A stretch of DNA of 64,000 nt from Acidimangrovimonas sediminis (GTDB lineage Bacteria > Pseudomonadota > Alphaproteobacteria > Rhodobacterales > Rhodobacteraceae), in contig NZ_PHSN01000002.1 in NCBI RefSeq assembly GCF_002871005.1, positions 1-64,000 of the forward strand, given 5' to 3'. Below, in pieces: positions 55,924-64,000 of this stretch; position 1 is the stretch's first letter, and the number at the start of each line of letters is the position of its first letter. The position numbers were made by a program, and so were the translations under genes. Under the pieces are notes generated by a model. It made no database searches, had not been told where the DNA came from, and saw only the letters and a program-made list of their open reading frames with translations.

Positions 55924-56289
55924 GTGAAGGGACTGGGCTTCTTCTTCGTCGCCTCGGCGGCGGTCTACCTGACATTGGGAATGCTCTGGGGCATCAGCAT
56001 GGGCATCGCCCATGATTTCCAGATGGCGCCCGCGCATGCGCATCTCAACCTCGTCGGCGGGGTGCTCATGGCGATCTTCGGTCTGTTCTACCACGTGGTG
56101 CCACGGGCGGGCGCAACCGCCTTGGCGCGCGTGCATTTCTGGGTGGCGACCCTTGGGGTGTGGATTTTTCCCGCCGGGATCGCGCTGTCCGAGGCGACCG
56201 GCCGCCCGGCCATGGCGATCGTCGGATCCCTTGTGGTGCTGGCGTCGATGCTGATCTTCCTTGGCGTGGTGATGCGCAGCCGCCTCTGA
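55924..56289 (+). CDS. Four-helix membrane protein with oxidase-subunit-I-like His motif
   Basis: 121 residues from a GTG with GGGAGGGCAGG just upstream; an ATG at 55852 would add 24 unconvincing residues. Four hydrophobic segments cover nearly the whole chain. APAHAHLNLVGGVLMAIFGLFYHVVPRA (in part at about 36-58) resembles the haem-ligand helix of cbb3/NorB-type subunit I and of short proteins derived from it. Whether it binds haem or copper is unknown. Confidence 0.75.
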   Translation: MKGLGFFFVASAAVYLTLGMLWGISMGIAHDFQMAPAHAHLNLVGGVLMAIFGLFYHVVPRAGATALARVHFWVATLGVWIFPAGIALSEATGRPAMAIVGSLVVLASMLIFLGVVMRSRL

Positions 56290-56410
56290 GCGGGAGGGGA
56301 GGGGCGGGGCCGGTCGGTCCCGGTGGTGTCCTGCGTCGCCGTCCAGCGGGGGGTGCTGGACGGATGTGGCGGCCTTGACCATTGTTCATCTTTTGTTCAT
56401 CTTTCGGGTC

Positions 56411-56890
56411 ATGTTCGCCAGCAACCCTTCCGACTCCTCCAGCGCGCCGCCGGGCGGCCTTCAGCCCGGCCAGGTGCTGGCCCGGGGTGTCTGCCGCGCG
56501 CTGCTGAGCCACGATTTCGTGCCGCTGCCCGAGATGGTGCCGGCGCAGGGGCTTCGGGTTGATGTCATGGCGGTCGGGCCGAAAGGGGAGATTTGGGTGG
56601 TGGAGTGCAAGTCAAGCCGCGCGGATTTCACCTCCGACCGCAAATGGCAGGGGTACCTTGCGCATTGCGATCGGTTCTTCTGGGCGGTGGATGCCGCGTT
56701 TCCACAGGATCTGCTTCCGCCGGAGAGTGGGCTGATCCTTGCCGACGGCTACGGGGCGGAGATCCTTCGGATGCCCGAGGCGCTGCACCTGCCGGCGGCG
56801 CGGCGCAAGGTGGTGATGCGGGCCTTTGCCCGGCAGGCGGCGCGGCAGTTGCAGGGCCTGAGGGATCCGGTGGGTCCCTTCGGTGGCTGA
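56411..56890 (+). CDS. MmcB-family DNA repair nuclease-like protein
   Basis: 159 residues. The core VDVMAVGPKGEIWVVECKSS (about 50-69) fits a PD-(D/E)xK nuclease fold with D, E and K in order, and FTSDRKWQGYLAHCDRFFWAV follows as in MmcB. In Caulobacter MmcB takes part in repair of mitomycin-type damage. The ATG at 56411 is preferred over one at 56366, which adds a hydrophobic segment unlike the family. Confidence 0.88.
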   Translation: MFASNPSDSSSAPPGGLQPGQVLARGVCRALLSHDFVPLPEMVPAQGLRVDVMAVGPKGEIWVVECKSSRADFTSDRKWQGYLAHCDRFFWAVDAAFPQDLLPPESGLILADGYGAEILRMPEALHLPAARRKVVMRAFARQAARQLQGLRDPVGPFGG

Positions 56891-56973
56891 GGCCAGAGTG
56901 TGAGGCCGAGGTCGAGGCGCCCCGGCCGGCCGCCGAAACGCATCGTCCGGAAAAGCGGGGCGGAAAGCCCCGG

Positions 56974-57204
56974 TCAGCCGCGGCGCGGCTTGCCCTTCGG
57001 CTTGCGGTCCTTGGACTTGTCGGCGGCGTTGCGGGCCAGCTTGGCCGCGGCCATGAGTTCCTCGGCGATCTCTTCCGCCTCTTCGGGTTCGAAGTCCAGC
57101 GGCAGGTCGACGCCCTCCGCCTCGACGTAGATCCTCACCATGCCGAGCGTGGTCGGCCCGATCTGCAGGTTCGCCGCGATGTCGCTTTGCTTGTCGATGC
57201 TCAT
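56974..57204 (-). CDS. Small conserved protein of unknown function (DUF6324-like)
   Basis: 76 residues. MSIDKQSDIAANLQIGPTTLG is followed by MVRIYVEAEGVDLPLDFEPEEAEEIAEEL in the pattern I associate with a small Rhodobacterales family, probably DUF6324; this is from memory. The acidic middle and the basic tail (KSKDRKPKGKPRR) suggest a soluble regulator or adaptor. GGAGGG lies about six bases upstream of the ATG. Confidence 0.8.
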   Translation of the reverse strand: MSIDKQSDIAANLQIGPTTLGMVRIYVEAEGVDLPLDFEPEEAEEIAEELMAAAKLARNAADKSKDRKPKGKPRRG

Positions 57205-57316
57205 GTCCAACCCTCCGGGATGCCACCGCGTAGCCCCGATCGGCCAAGTACGCAAGGGCCGCATAGCTTGACTGAGGCAAGTAATCGTGCTTTTCCATCG
57301 GGGGGAGGACATCGCC

Positions 57317-58282
57317 ATGACAGACAGGCCCGAGCGCGCGTCTGCGCGTGACAAGATGGATGCCGAGCGCGCGCCCGCGCGCGACCAGATCGACCGGATC
57401 CGTGCCTTCAACCGGGTCTATACCGGCCGGCTGGGCCTTCTGAACCGCAGCTACCTCGACAGCGGCTTCGTGCTGAGCGAGGTGAGGGTGCTCTATGAAC
57501 TGGCCGAGGGGGAGCTGCGCAGCGCGCGCGACCTGGCGCAGGCGCTGACGCTGGACGAGGGCTACCTCAGCCGGATGCTGAAGCGGTTCCAGGCCCGCGG
57601 CTGGATCGAGCGCCGCCCGAGCCCGGGGGACGGGCGCAGGCGTGTTCTGACCCTGACCGCCGAGGGCCGGGCCGCCTTTGCCCCGCTGCGCGACCGGTCC
57701 CGGGCCGCGCTGGCCGAGATGCTGGCCCCGCTGGGGGCGCCGGGGCAGGCCGCGCTGACCGAGGCGCTTGCCCGGGCGCAGACCCTGCTCGAGGGGCCGC
57801 CGGCCGAGATTGTTCTGCGCGACCTCATGCCGGGCGATGCGGGGTGGATCGTCCAGCGGCACGGGGAGCTTTACGCCCGGGACGAGGGGTTCGACAGCAG
57901 TTTCGAGGCGCTGGTGGCCGAGGTGATCGCGGCCTTCCTGCGCGGCCACGACCCTGCGTGGGAGCGCGGCTGGATTGCCGAGGCCGCGGGGCGGCGGCTG
58001 GGATCGATCTTCTGCGTCCGGCTGGATGACCGAACCGCCAAGCTGCGGCTTTTCCTGGTCGAACCCGAGGCGCGGGGGACGGGGCTCGCCCGGCGGATGC
58101 TGGCCACCTGCATGGGCTGGGCGCGGGACCGCGGGTACCGGCGGATGAGCCTCTGGACGCACGAGAGCCACCGTGCCGCCTGCGCGCTCTATGCCCGGAC
58201 CGGCTTTGTCCTGACCGGAAGCAGGGCGGTCCGCTCGTTCGGGCAGGACGTGGTGGAACAGACCTGGGAGATCGACCTGTGA
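57317..58282 (+). CDS. MarR-type regulator fused to GNAT acetyltransferase
   Basis: 321 residues. The N-terminal part (about 20-160) is a MarR winged helix with ARDLAQALTLDEGYLSRMLKRF and the wing SPGDGRRRVLTLT. The C-terminal part (about 165-321) is a GNAT fold with the acetyl-CoA loop VEPEARGTGLARRML and HESHRAACALYARTGF. GGGGGAGGA is about seven bases upstream of the ATG. Acetylation substrate is unknown. It overlaps the EamA transporter gene by 4 bases (GTGA), so regulator-enzyme and exporter are coexpressed. Confidence 0.93.
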   Translation: MTDRPERASARDKMDAERAPARDQIDRIRAFNRVYTGRLGLLNRSYLDSGFVLSEVRVLYELAEGELRSARDLAQALTLDEGYLSRMLKRFQARGWIERRPSPGDGRRRVLTLTAEGRAAFAPLRDRSRAALAEMLAPLGAPGQAALTEALARAQTLLEGPPAEIVLRDLMPGDAGWIVQRHGELYARDEGFDSSFEALVAEVIAAFLRGHDPAWERGWIAEAAGRRLGSIFCVRLDDRTAKLRLFLVEPEARGTGLARRMLATCMGWARDRGYRRMSLWTHESHRAACALYARTGFVLTGSRAVRSFGQDVVEQTWEIDL

Positions 58283-59250
58283 GCGAGCGGCGGGGGCTGA
58301 TCGCAGCCGCGCTGACCGGGGTGCAGGTCGGGGCGGCCCTTGTCGCCACCCGCTACGTCGCGGCCGATCTCGGGCCGGCGACGCTGGCCTCTCTGCGCTA
58401 CGCGGTGGGGCTGTTCGTGCTGGTGCCCTTTGCGCTGCGGTCCCGACGGGTGGGGTTCCGGCTGGCCGATCTCGTTCCCGTGCTGGGCCTCGGGATCGCG
58501 CAGTTCGGCCTTCTTGTGGCGCTGCTGAACTGGGGGCTCGTGCGGATCCCGGCGAGTCGCGGGGCGCTGATCTTCGCGACCTTCCCGCTGCTGACCATGG
58601 TGCTGGCGGCCGTGCTGGGGCGCGAAACCATGTCCTGGCGCAAGACGCTGGGCACGCTGTTGTCGATCGCCGGCGTCGCACTGACCCTGGAGGGCGGGCT
58701 GATCGCCGCCGGTATTGGGGCCAGTGACGGGACCAGTGCGGTGGGAGCGGCGGGTCTTGCAGGGGGCCTTGCCATCCTGGCGGCGGCGATCACGGGGGCG
58801 GGCTGCGCGGTGTTCTACCGACCCTACCTGCTGCGCTACCCGACCCTGCAGGTGGGCACCGTGGCCATGGCCGCGGCGGTGGTCGCGCTGGTGCCCTTCG
58901 CGCTGGCCGAAGCGCCGGTGGCGCGGCTGGCGGCGCTGGGGCCGGGCGCGATCGCGGTGGTCGGGTTCATCGGCCTGTCGAGCGGTGCGGGCTATGTGCT
59001 GTGGCTGACCGCGCTGCGCCACACGACGCCGACCCGGGCGACCGTCCTGCTGGGCCTGTCGCCGGTGACGGCGGCGATTCTCGGGGTGCTGCTGCTGCAC
59101 GAACGGCCCGGCGCCACGCTGTGGGCCGGTCTTGCGGCGGTGCTGGCGGGGGCCGTGCTGGCGGCAAGGGAGGCACCGCGAAAGGCCGGGCGCATGGCAG
59201 GGCAGATGGCGGTGCAAGACCCTCTTGCAATCGACAGGGCGGGGCGGTAA
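58279..59250 (+). CDS. EamA/DMT-family transporter
   Basis: 323 residues, about ten membrane helices in two EamA repeats (about 1-140 and 155-295). Typical sequence includes ATLASLRYAVGLFVLVP, WGLVRIPASRGALI and ATVLLGLSPVTAAILGVLLLHE. Such transporters usually export metabolites or amino acid-like compounds. GTG start overlapping the MarR-GNAT stop; tRNA-His follows 12 bases downstream. Confidence 0.9.
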   Translation: MSERRGLIAAALTGVQVGAALVATRYVAADLGPATLASLRYAVGLFVLVPFALRSRRVGFRLADLVPVLGLGIAQFGLLVALLNWGLVRIPASRGALIFATFPLLTMVLAAVLGRETMSWRKTLGTLLSIAGVALTLEGGLIAAGIGASDGTSAVGAAGLAGGLAILAAAITGAGCAVFYRPYLLRYPTLQVGTVAMAAAVVALVPFALAEAPVARLAALGPGAIAVVGFIGLSSGAGYVLWLTALRHTTPTRATVLLGLSPVTAAILGVLLLHERPGATLWAGLAAVLAGAVLAAREAPRKAGRMAGQMAVQDPLAIDRAGR

Positions 59251-59262
59251 ACGGCCCACAGT

Positions 59263-59339
59263 GCCGCCTTAGCTCAGTTGGTTAGAGCGCTGGATTGTGG
59301 ATCCAGAGGTCCCCTGTTCAAGCCAGGGAGGCGGTACCA
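59263..59339 (+). tRNA. tRNA-His (anticodon GTG)
   Basis: 77 bases including an encoded CCA. Anticodon stem CTGGA/TCCAG with loop TTGTGGA gives anticodon GTG. T-arm CCCTG-TTCAAGC-CAGGG and D-arm TAGCTCAGTTGGTTAGAGC are canonical. The acceptor stem is GCCGCCT/AGGCGGT, so position 1-72 is a G-T pair and the discriminator is A73; the base before is T, not the usual G-1. Confidence 0.97.
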
Positions 59340-59519
59340 TCCTCCGCTTCTTTCCGCACTTCACGTCGTGTCTCATTTCGGCCCAAGCCTGCGCCGTTCT
59401 TCGTGCGGGGGTGTCGGCATGCTTGCTCCGCGCGTCCGTCAGAACAAAGTTCCCTTTATGTTCCTTAACGGTTATCCTGATCCGAACGAGCGGTTGAGGA
59501 TAAAGCGGGCAGGGCAGGC

Positions 59520-61628
59520 ATGGCACAGGCGGACAGCGTCGCGGCGATCGGCGGGGCGAAGGGCGCGGTTTCCGGGCAGGCACCGGGGGCGGGCGGCTAC
59601 CTTGACGGGCTGAACGCGGGCCAGCGGGCGGCGGTGGAGTTCGGGGTTTCCCCCGGGGCGCCCGCCGCGCCGCCGCTTCTGGTGATCGCGGGGGCGGGGT
59701 CGGGCAAGACCAACACGCTGGCGCATCGGGTGGCGCATCTGCTGGTGAACGGCGCCGATCCGCGCCGCATCCTGCTGATGACCTTTTCCCGCCGCGCGGC
59801 GGCCGAACTGACCCGCCGGGTGGAGCGCATCACCGCGCGCGCCATGGGCACTGCCGTGGCCGCCGAGGCGCTGACCTGGGCCGGCACCTTTCACGGAATC
59901 GGTGCGCGGATCATGCGCGACCTTGCCCCCTCGATCGGCCTGAACCCCGAATTCTCGATCCACGACCGCGAGGACAGCGCGGATCTGATGAACCTCTGCC
60001 GTCATGGCGAAGGTCTGTCGAAGACCGAGACGCGATTCCCGATGAAGGGCACCTGCCTCGCGATCTACTCCCGGGCCGTGAACGCCGAGGAGCCGCTGGC
60101 CGAGGTCTTGCGCGACCATTTTCCCTGGTGCCTGCGCTGGGAGGCGGAGCTGAAGCGCCTGTTTGCGGCCTATGTCATGGCGAAGCAGGCGCAGAACGTG
60201 CTGGATTACGACGACCTGTTGCTGGCCTGGGCGCAGGTGATGGCGGATCCGGGTTTTGCCGCCCATATCGGCGATGGCTGGGACCATGTGCTGATCGACG
60301 AATACCAGGATACGAACCGCCTTCAGGCCCGCATACTGACCGCTTTGAAACCGGATGGCCGGGGGCTGACCGTGGTGGGCGACGATGCGCAGTCGATCTA
60401 TGCTTTCCGGGCCGCCACCGTGCGCAACATCCTCGACTTTCCCGACACCTTCCAGCCGCGGGCCGAGGTGGTGACACTTGACCGCAACTACCGTTCCACC
60501 CAGCCGATCCTTGCGGCCGCGAACGCGGTGATCGGCTACGCCCGGGAACGCCATGCGAAGGAGCTGTGGACCGACCGGGTGTCGGACCGCAAGCCCGCGC
60601 TGGTGACGGTGAACACCGAGGGCGAGCAGGCGCGTCACTTCGTCGACCAGATCCTGGCCGACCGCGAGACGGGGATGCGGCTGAAGGAGCAGGCGGTGTT
60701 GTTCCGCACCTCGTCCCACGCCGTGCAGATCGAGGCGGAGCTGACCCGGCGCAACGTGCCTTACGTGAAGTTCGGCGGGCTGAAGTTCCTCGACAGCGCG
60801 CATGTGAAGGACCTGATGGCGATGCTGCGGCTGGGGCGCAATCCGCGTGACCGGGTGGCGGGGTTCCGGGTGTTGCAGCTGATCCCCGGCATCGGGCCCA
60901 AGGCCGCGGGGCGGATCCTCGATGCGCTGGATCTGGCGCCGGATCCGCTGGCCGCGCTGGCCGACGTGGCGCCGCCGCCGCGGGCGGGGGCCGACTGGCC
61001 CGCCTTCGTTGCGGCGATGACCGTGCGCGCGGGCTGGCCCGGCACGCTGTCTGCGGCGCGGGCGTGGTACGCGCCGCATCTGGAGCGTCTGCACGAGGAT
61101 CCGCAAGCGCGGCAGGCCGATCTGGCCCAGCTCGAGGCGATCGCGGGCGGCTATGCCAGCGCCGAGGCGTTTCTCACCGACCTGACCCTCGACCCGCCGG
61201 ATGCCACCAGCGATCAGGCGGGCGTGCCGTTGAAGGACGAGGATTACCTGATCCTGTCCACCATCCATTCCGCCAAGGGGCAGGAGTGGAAATCGGTCTA
61301 TCTGCTCAATGCGGTTGACGGCTGCATTCCCGCCGATCTGGGCACCGGCACCCAGCCCGAGATCGAAGAGGAGCGGCGGCTGCTCTACGTAGCCATGACC
61401 CGCGCGAAGGAGGCGCTGACGCTCGGGTTGCCCTTGCGGTTCTACGTCACGCAACAGACGCGGAATGGCGACCGGCACGTCTACGCCATGCGCACGCGGT
61501 TCATCCCGGGCGAGATCCTCGACCGGTTCGAGGCGCGGCATTGGTCGCCGGTTCAGGGCGAGGCCACGCCCCGCCCGGCGCCCGCGCCGATCGACGTGGC
61601 CGCGCAGATGCGGGCGATGTGGGGGTAG
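59520..61628 (+). CDS. UvrD/Rep-family ATP-dependent DNA helicase
   Basis: 702 residues of superfamily 1A helicase. Walker A GAGSGKT (about 58-64), TFSRRAAAEL motif Ia, DEYQDTN (about 260-266), DDAQSIYAFR, the IHSAKGQEW motif and YVAMTRAKEAL motif VI are all present. It is shorter than housekeeping UvrD/PcrA and lacks the long C-terminal extension, so it is probably an additional Rep/UvrD paralogue. Acts 3' to 5' on DNA by family analogy. Confidence 0.92.
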   Translation: MAQADSVAAIGGAKGAVSGQAPGAGGYLDGLNAGQRAAVEFGVSPGAPAAPPLLVIAGAGSGKTNTLAHRVAHLLVNGADPRRILLMTFSRRAAAELTRRVERITARAMGTAVAAEALTWAGTFHGIGARIMRDLAPSIGLNPEFSIHDREDSADLMNLCRHGEGLSKTETRFPMKGTCLAIYSRAVNAEEPLAEVLRDHFPWCLRWEAELKRLFAAYVMAKQAQNVLDYDDLLLAWAQVMADPGFAAHIGDGWDHVLIDEYQDTNRLQARILTALKPDGRGLTVVGDDAQSIYAFRAATVRNILDFPDTFQPRAEVVTLDRNYRSTQPILAAANAVIGYARERHAKELWTDRVSDRKPALVTVNTEGEQARHFVDQILADRETGMRLKEQAVLFRTSSHAVQIEAELTRRNVPYVKFGGLKFLDSAHVKDLMAMLRLGRNPRDRVAGFRVLQLIPGIGPKAAGRILDALDLAPDPLAALADVAPPPRAGADWPAFVAAMTVRAGWPGTLSAARAWYAPHLERLHEDPQARQADLAQLEAIAGGYASAEAFLTDLTLDPPDATSDQAGVPLKDEDYLILSTIHSAKGQEWKSVYLLNAVDGCIPADLGTGTQPEIEEERRLLYVAMTRAKEALTLGLPLRFYVTQQTRNGDRHVYAMRTRFIPGEILDRFEARHWSPVQGEATPRPAPAPIDVAAQMRAMWG

Positions 61629-61675
61629 GGGCGGCGCGCGCCCACCTCCACCTTCTCGCCCGGGCGACCAGCCCG

Positions 61676-61810
61676 GGCAGCGCCCGACCCTCCCCATGGG
61701 AGGGCGCATGTCAACGTCACCGCAGGCTCAGCCGTCAGGGGGGGAGCGTGACGCGATACAGCGCGGACCATGATCGTCGCGCCAGCGCCCACCCAGGGTC
61801 GGGCGCTGCC
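61676..61810. repeat. 135-bp segment bounded by perfect 16-bp inverted repeats
   Basis: GGCAGCGCCCGACCCT (61676-61691) and its exact reverse complement AGGGTCGGGCGCTGCC (61795-61810) bound a 103-base interior without a gene. A smaller palindrome CCTCCCCATGGGAGG adjoins the left arm. No target-site duplication was seen. It fills most of the gap between the convergent helicase and lysR genes. Confidence 0.75.
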
Positions 61811-61825
61811 TTTCTCGCGCGGATC

Positions 61826-62752
61826 TCAGGGCGCTTCTGCCGCGATCTCCTCGCGCACCTCCTCGGCGACCTGCAGGAACGCCTGAAGGATCGGCGAGGT
61901 GTCGTCCCGCGACCACGCCAGCCCGGTTTCCAGCATCGGCGGGCTGTCTGCCAGATCGAGGTAGCGCACCCCGACCCGCGCGAGGTTGCGCAGCGAGGCG
62001 GGCACCAGCGCGATGCCGATCCCGGCCGAGACGAGGCTGACGATGGTCTGCATCTGGATCGCCGTCTGCACCACCTGGGCCGCCCCCCCGCGGGCGGTGA
62101 AATACCCCGTCACGAGGTCGTGGAAGGCCGGCGCCGCCGTGCGGGGAAACACGATCAGCGGGGCGTCGATCACCTGTGCGGCGGCCAGCCCCCCGGGCGC
62201 GGGCGCGATGCGCCCCCCGGCGATCCAGCTTTCGGGCACCGCGGCGACCAGCGGTTCGCGCCCCAGCCGCCGGTAGGTGAGGGAGGGCGGCAGCCGATCG
62301 GTGCCGGGCGGGATGACGATGCCCACCTGACCTTCGCCCGCCGCAAGCCGGGCAAATTGCCGGTCGCTCGTGGCCTCGGTCAGCGACAGCTCGACCTCGG
62401 GGCGGGCGGCGCGGAAGCGGCTGACCAGCAGGGGCAGCACCGAATAATCCGCCGTGCTGACGAAGGACAGGTCCAGACGCCCGGTCTGGCCGCGCAGGAT
62501 CCGTCCGGCGCTGTCCTTCAGCCCCGCCACCCCCTTCAGCGCCGCCTGTACATGCGGCAGCCATTCCGCGCCGAAGGGGCTGAGCGCCACGCTCCGCCGG
62601 GTGCGCACGAACAGGGCCGCGCCAAGCTCCTCCTCCAGCGCCCGGATCGACTGTGACAGCGGCGGCTGGGTCATCCCCAGTTTTTCCGCCGCGCGGCCGA
62701 AATGCAGGGTCTCGGCCACGGCCACGAAGTGCCTGAGCTGGCGGATGTCCAT
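61826..62752 (-). CDS. LysR-family transcriptional regulator
   Basis: 308 residues. The N-terminal winged helix ([37 protein letters not shown]) is classic. The effector domain runs from about 92, with [15 protein letters not shown] and [10 protein letters not shown]. It is divergent from ilvD with a 101-base gap that contains AT-rich T-N11-A candidates, so control of ilvD in an IlvY-like way is likely but not shown. Confidence 0.93.
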   Translation of the reverse strand: MDIRQLRHFVAVAETLHFGRAAEKLGMTQPPLSQSIRALEEELGAALFVRTRRSVALSPFGAEWLPHVQAALKGVAGLKDSAGRILRGQTGRLDLSFVSTADYSVLPLLVSRFRAARPEVELSLTEATSDRQFARLAAGEGQVGIVIPPGTDRLPPSLTYRRLGREPLVAAVPESWIAGGRIAPAPGGLAAAQVIDAPLIVFPRTAAPAFHDLVTGYFTARGGAAQVVQTAIQMQTIVSLVSAGIGIALVPASLRNLARVGVRYLDLADSPPMLETGLAWSRDDTSPILQAFLQVAEEVREEIAAEAP

Positions 62753-62853
62753 ACTTATATCTCCTGCGACCCAATAGGCGCAGTTTAATATATTTCACTC
62801 TCAGCTGCGAGGCGGATAAGCAGGGCGCCAAACTTGCCAGCCGGGAGGACCCG

Positions 62854-64000
62854 ATGCCACGCTACCGTTCGAGAACCAGCACCCATGGACGCAACATGGC
62901 CGGGGCCCGTGGCCTCTGGCGCGCCACGGGCATGAAAGAGGGCGATTTCGGCAAGCCGATCATCGCCATCGCCAACTCCTTCACCCAGTTCGTACCGGGG
63001 CACGTGCACCTGAAGGACCTTGGCCAGCTGGTCGCGGCCGAGGTCGAAAAGGCCGGGGGCGTGGCGAAGGAATTCAACACCATCGCGGTCGATGACGGCA
63101 TCGCCATGGGCCATGACGGCATGCTCTATTCGCTGCCCTCGCGCGAGATCATCGCTGACAGCGTCGAATACATGGTCAACGCGCACTGCGCCGACGCGCT
63201 GATCTGCATCTCGAACTGCGACAAGATCACCCCCGGCATGCTGATGGCGGCGATGCGGCTGAACATTCCGGTCATCTTCGTCTCGGGCGGTCCGATGGAG
63301 GCCGGCAAGGTCACGTGGGAGGGCAAGGAAATGGCGCTCGACCTCGTCGACGCCATGGTCGCCGCCGCGGATGAAAGCGTGTCCGACGCCAAGCTGCAGG
63401 CGATCGAGGAGGCCGCGTGCCCGACCTGCGGCTCCTGCTCGGGGATGTTCACCGCGAACTCGATGAACTGCCTGACCGAGGCGCTGGGCCTCGCGCTGCC
63501 CGGCAACGGCTCGACCCTTGCCACCCATGCCGACCGCGAACGCCTGTTCGTCGAGGCAGGTCACCTGATCGTCGATCTGGCGCGGCGTTATTATGAGCAG
63601 GACGACGCCAGCGTCCTGCCGCGTTCGATCGCGTCCAAGAAGGCCTTCGAGAACGCGATGACGCTGGATATCTCGATGGGCGGGTCGACCAACACGGTGC
63701 TGCACCTGCTGGCCGCCGCGCATGAGGGCGAGGTCGATTTCGACATGTCCGACATTGACCGGCTGTCGCGTCATGTGCCGGTGCTCTGCAAGGTCGCGCC
63801 CGCCAAGCAGGACGTGCATATGGAGGACGTTCATCGCGCGGGCGGTATCATGGGCATCCTGGGCGAGCTGGACCGTGCCGAGCTTCTGGACACCTCGGTC
63901 GGCACCATCCATGCCGAGACGATGGCCCGCGCGCTGGACCGCTGGGACGTGAAGCGCACGAATTCCGAAAGCGTGCATGATTTCTACCGTGCCGCGCCCG
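62854..64000 (+). CDS. ilvD: Dihydroxy-acid dehydratase (partial, 3' end outside window)
   Basis: The first 382 residues are visible. [21 protein letters not shown] is the usual start (in part). Fe-S ligands appear in [11 protein letters not shown] and [35 protein letters not shown] (in part) is the substrate/Mg region. It catalyses the third common step of valine and isoleucine synthesis. GGGAGGA lies about six bases before the ATG. The family is about 600 residues, so roughly a third is missing. Confidence 0.96.
   Translation, partial: MPRYRSRTSTHGRNMAGARGLWRATGMKEGDFGKPIIAIANSFTQFVPGHVHLKDLGQLVAAEVEKAGGVAKEFNTIAVDDGIAMGHDGMLYSLPSREIIADSVEYMVNAHCADALICISNCDKITPGMLMAAMRLNIPVIFVSGGPMEAGKVTWEGKEMALDLVDAMVAAADESVSDAKLQAIEEAACPTCGSCSGMFTANSMNCLTEALGLALPGNGSTLATHADRERLFVEAGHLIVDLARRYYEQDDASVLPRSIASKKAFENAMTLDISMGGSTNTVLHLLAAAHEGEVDFDMSDIDRLSRHVPVLCKVAPAKQDVHMEDVHRAGGIMGILGELDRAELLDTSVGTIHAETMARALDRWDVKRTNSESVHDFYRAAP

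Noticed and set aside
61676-61810. Insertion sequence
   Set aside because: Too short, no transposase frame and no target duplication; kept only as a MITE-like repeat.

Overview
The window is GC-rich, densely coded chromosomal DNA from an alphaproteobacterium, most likely a Rhodobacteraceae/Paracoccaceae member. Supporting evidence: the dnaG-rpoD pair, CarD and FdxA sequences, a tRNA-His of the alphaproteobacterial type (no G-1, A73), a SqrR/SoxR-type regulator beside sox genes, a RibBX-type riboflavin protein, and TadG at the left edge. No phage, transposase, CRISPR array or plasmid functions were seen.

Layout. 1-965 (-): TadG-like pilus protein, cut by the window edge. 1505-2929: Glu/Leu-type amino acid dehydrogenase. 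3260-8401: heterotetrameric sarcosine oxidase operon (B, D, A, G), bracketed by inverted copies of a long palindromic repeat. 8678-12792: dnaG and rpoD. 12980-22521: housekeeping stretch with a small lipoprotein, YjbQ, NrdR, RibD, an SCP2/hydrolase pair (-), a TPR protein, a SUV3-like helicase, an S4 protein, FdxA and CarD. 22666-25919: MarR-EmrA-EmrB efflux operon with an operator array. 26017-32729: thiosulfate-oxidation cluster soxR-soxS (-) divergent from soxVWXYZAB (+), without soxCD. 32975-37392: a very large NCS1-permease/histidine kinase/receiver hybrid translationally coupled to a LuxR-type response regulator; it converges on urtABCDE (-, 37453-42304), a urea-type ABC importer. 42572-45075 (-): methionyl-tRNA synthetase coupled to a dimethylargininase-like hydrolase. 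45123-49892 (-): capsule genes kpsC, kpsD/wza and kpsS. 50150-54824: ribE, an unknown coupled gene, a PAP2 phosphatase (-), ribBX, ribH and nusB. 55065-59250: small membrane proteins, MmcB, a MarR-GNAT fusion and an EamA transporter. 59263-59339: tRNA-His. 59520-61628: UvrD-like helicase. 61826-64000: LysR regulator divergent from ilvD, which is cut by the window edge.

How the parts work together. Sarcosine oxidase, a possible dimethylarginine hydrolase and a urea-type importer point to use of methylated amines and organic nitrogen. The Sox genes give periplasmic thiosulfate oxidation with thiol-redox support (SoxS, SoxV, SoxW) and a persulfide-sensing repressor. The riboflavin genes are split: nrdR-ribD lies about 35 kb from ribE-ribBX-ribH-nusB. 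The most unusual item is the permease-like sensor kinase facing the urt operon, which I propose as a transporter-derived receptor system. Starts were chosen from ribosome-binding sites, overlaps and family length; edge coordinates may be off by a codon or a few.
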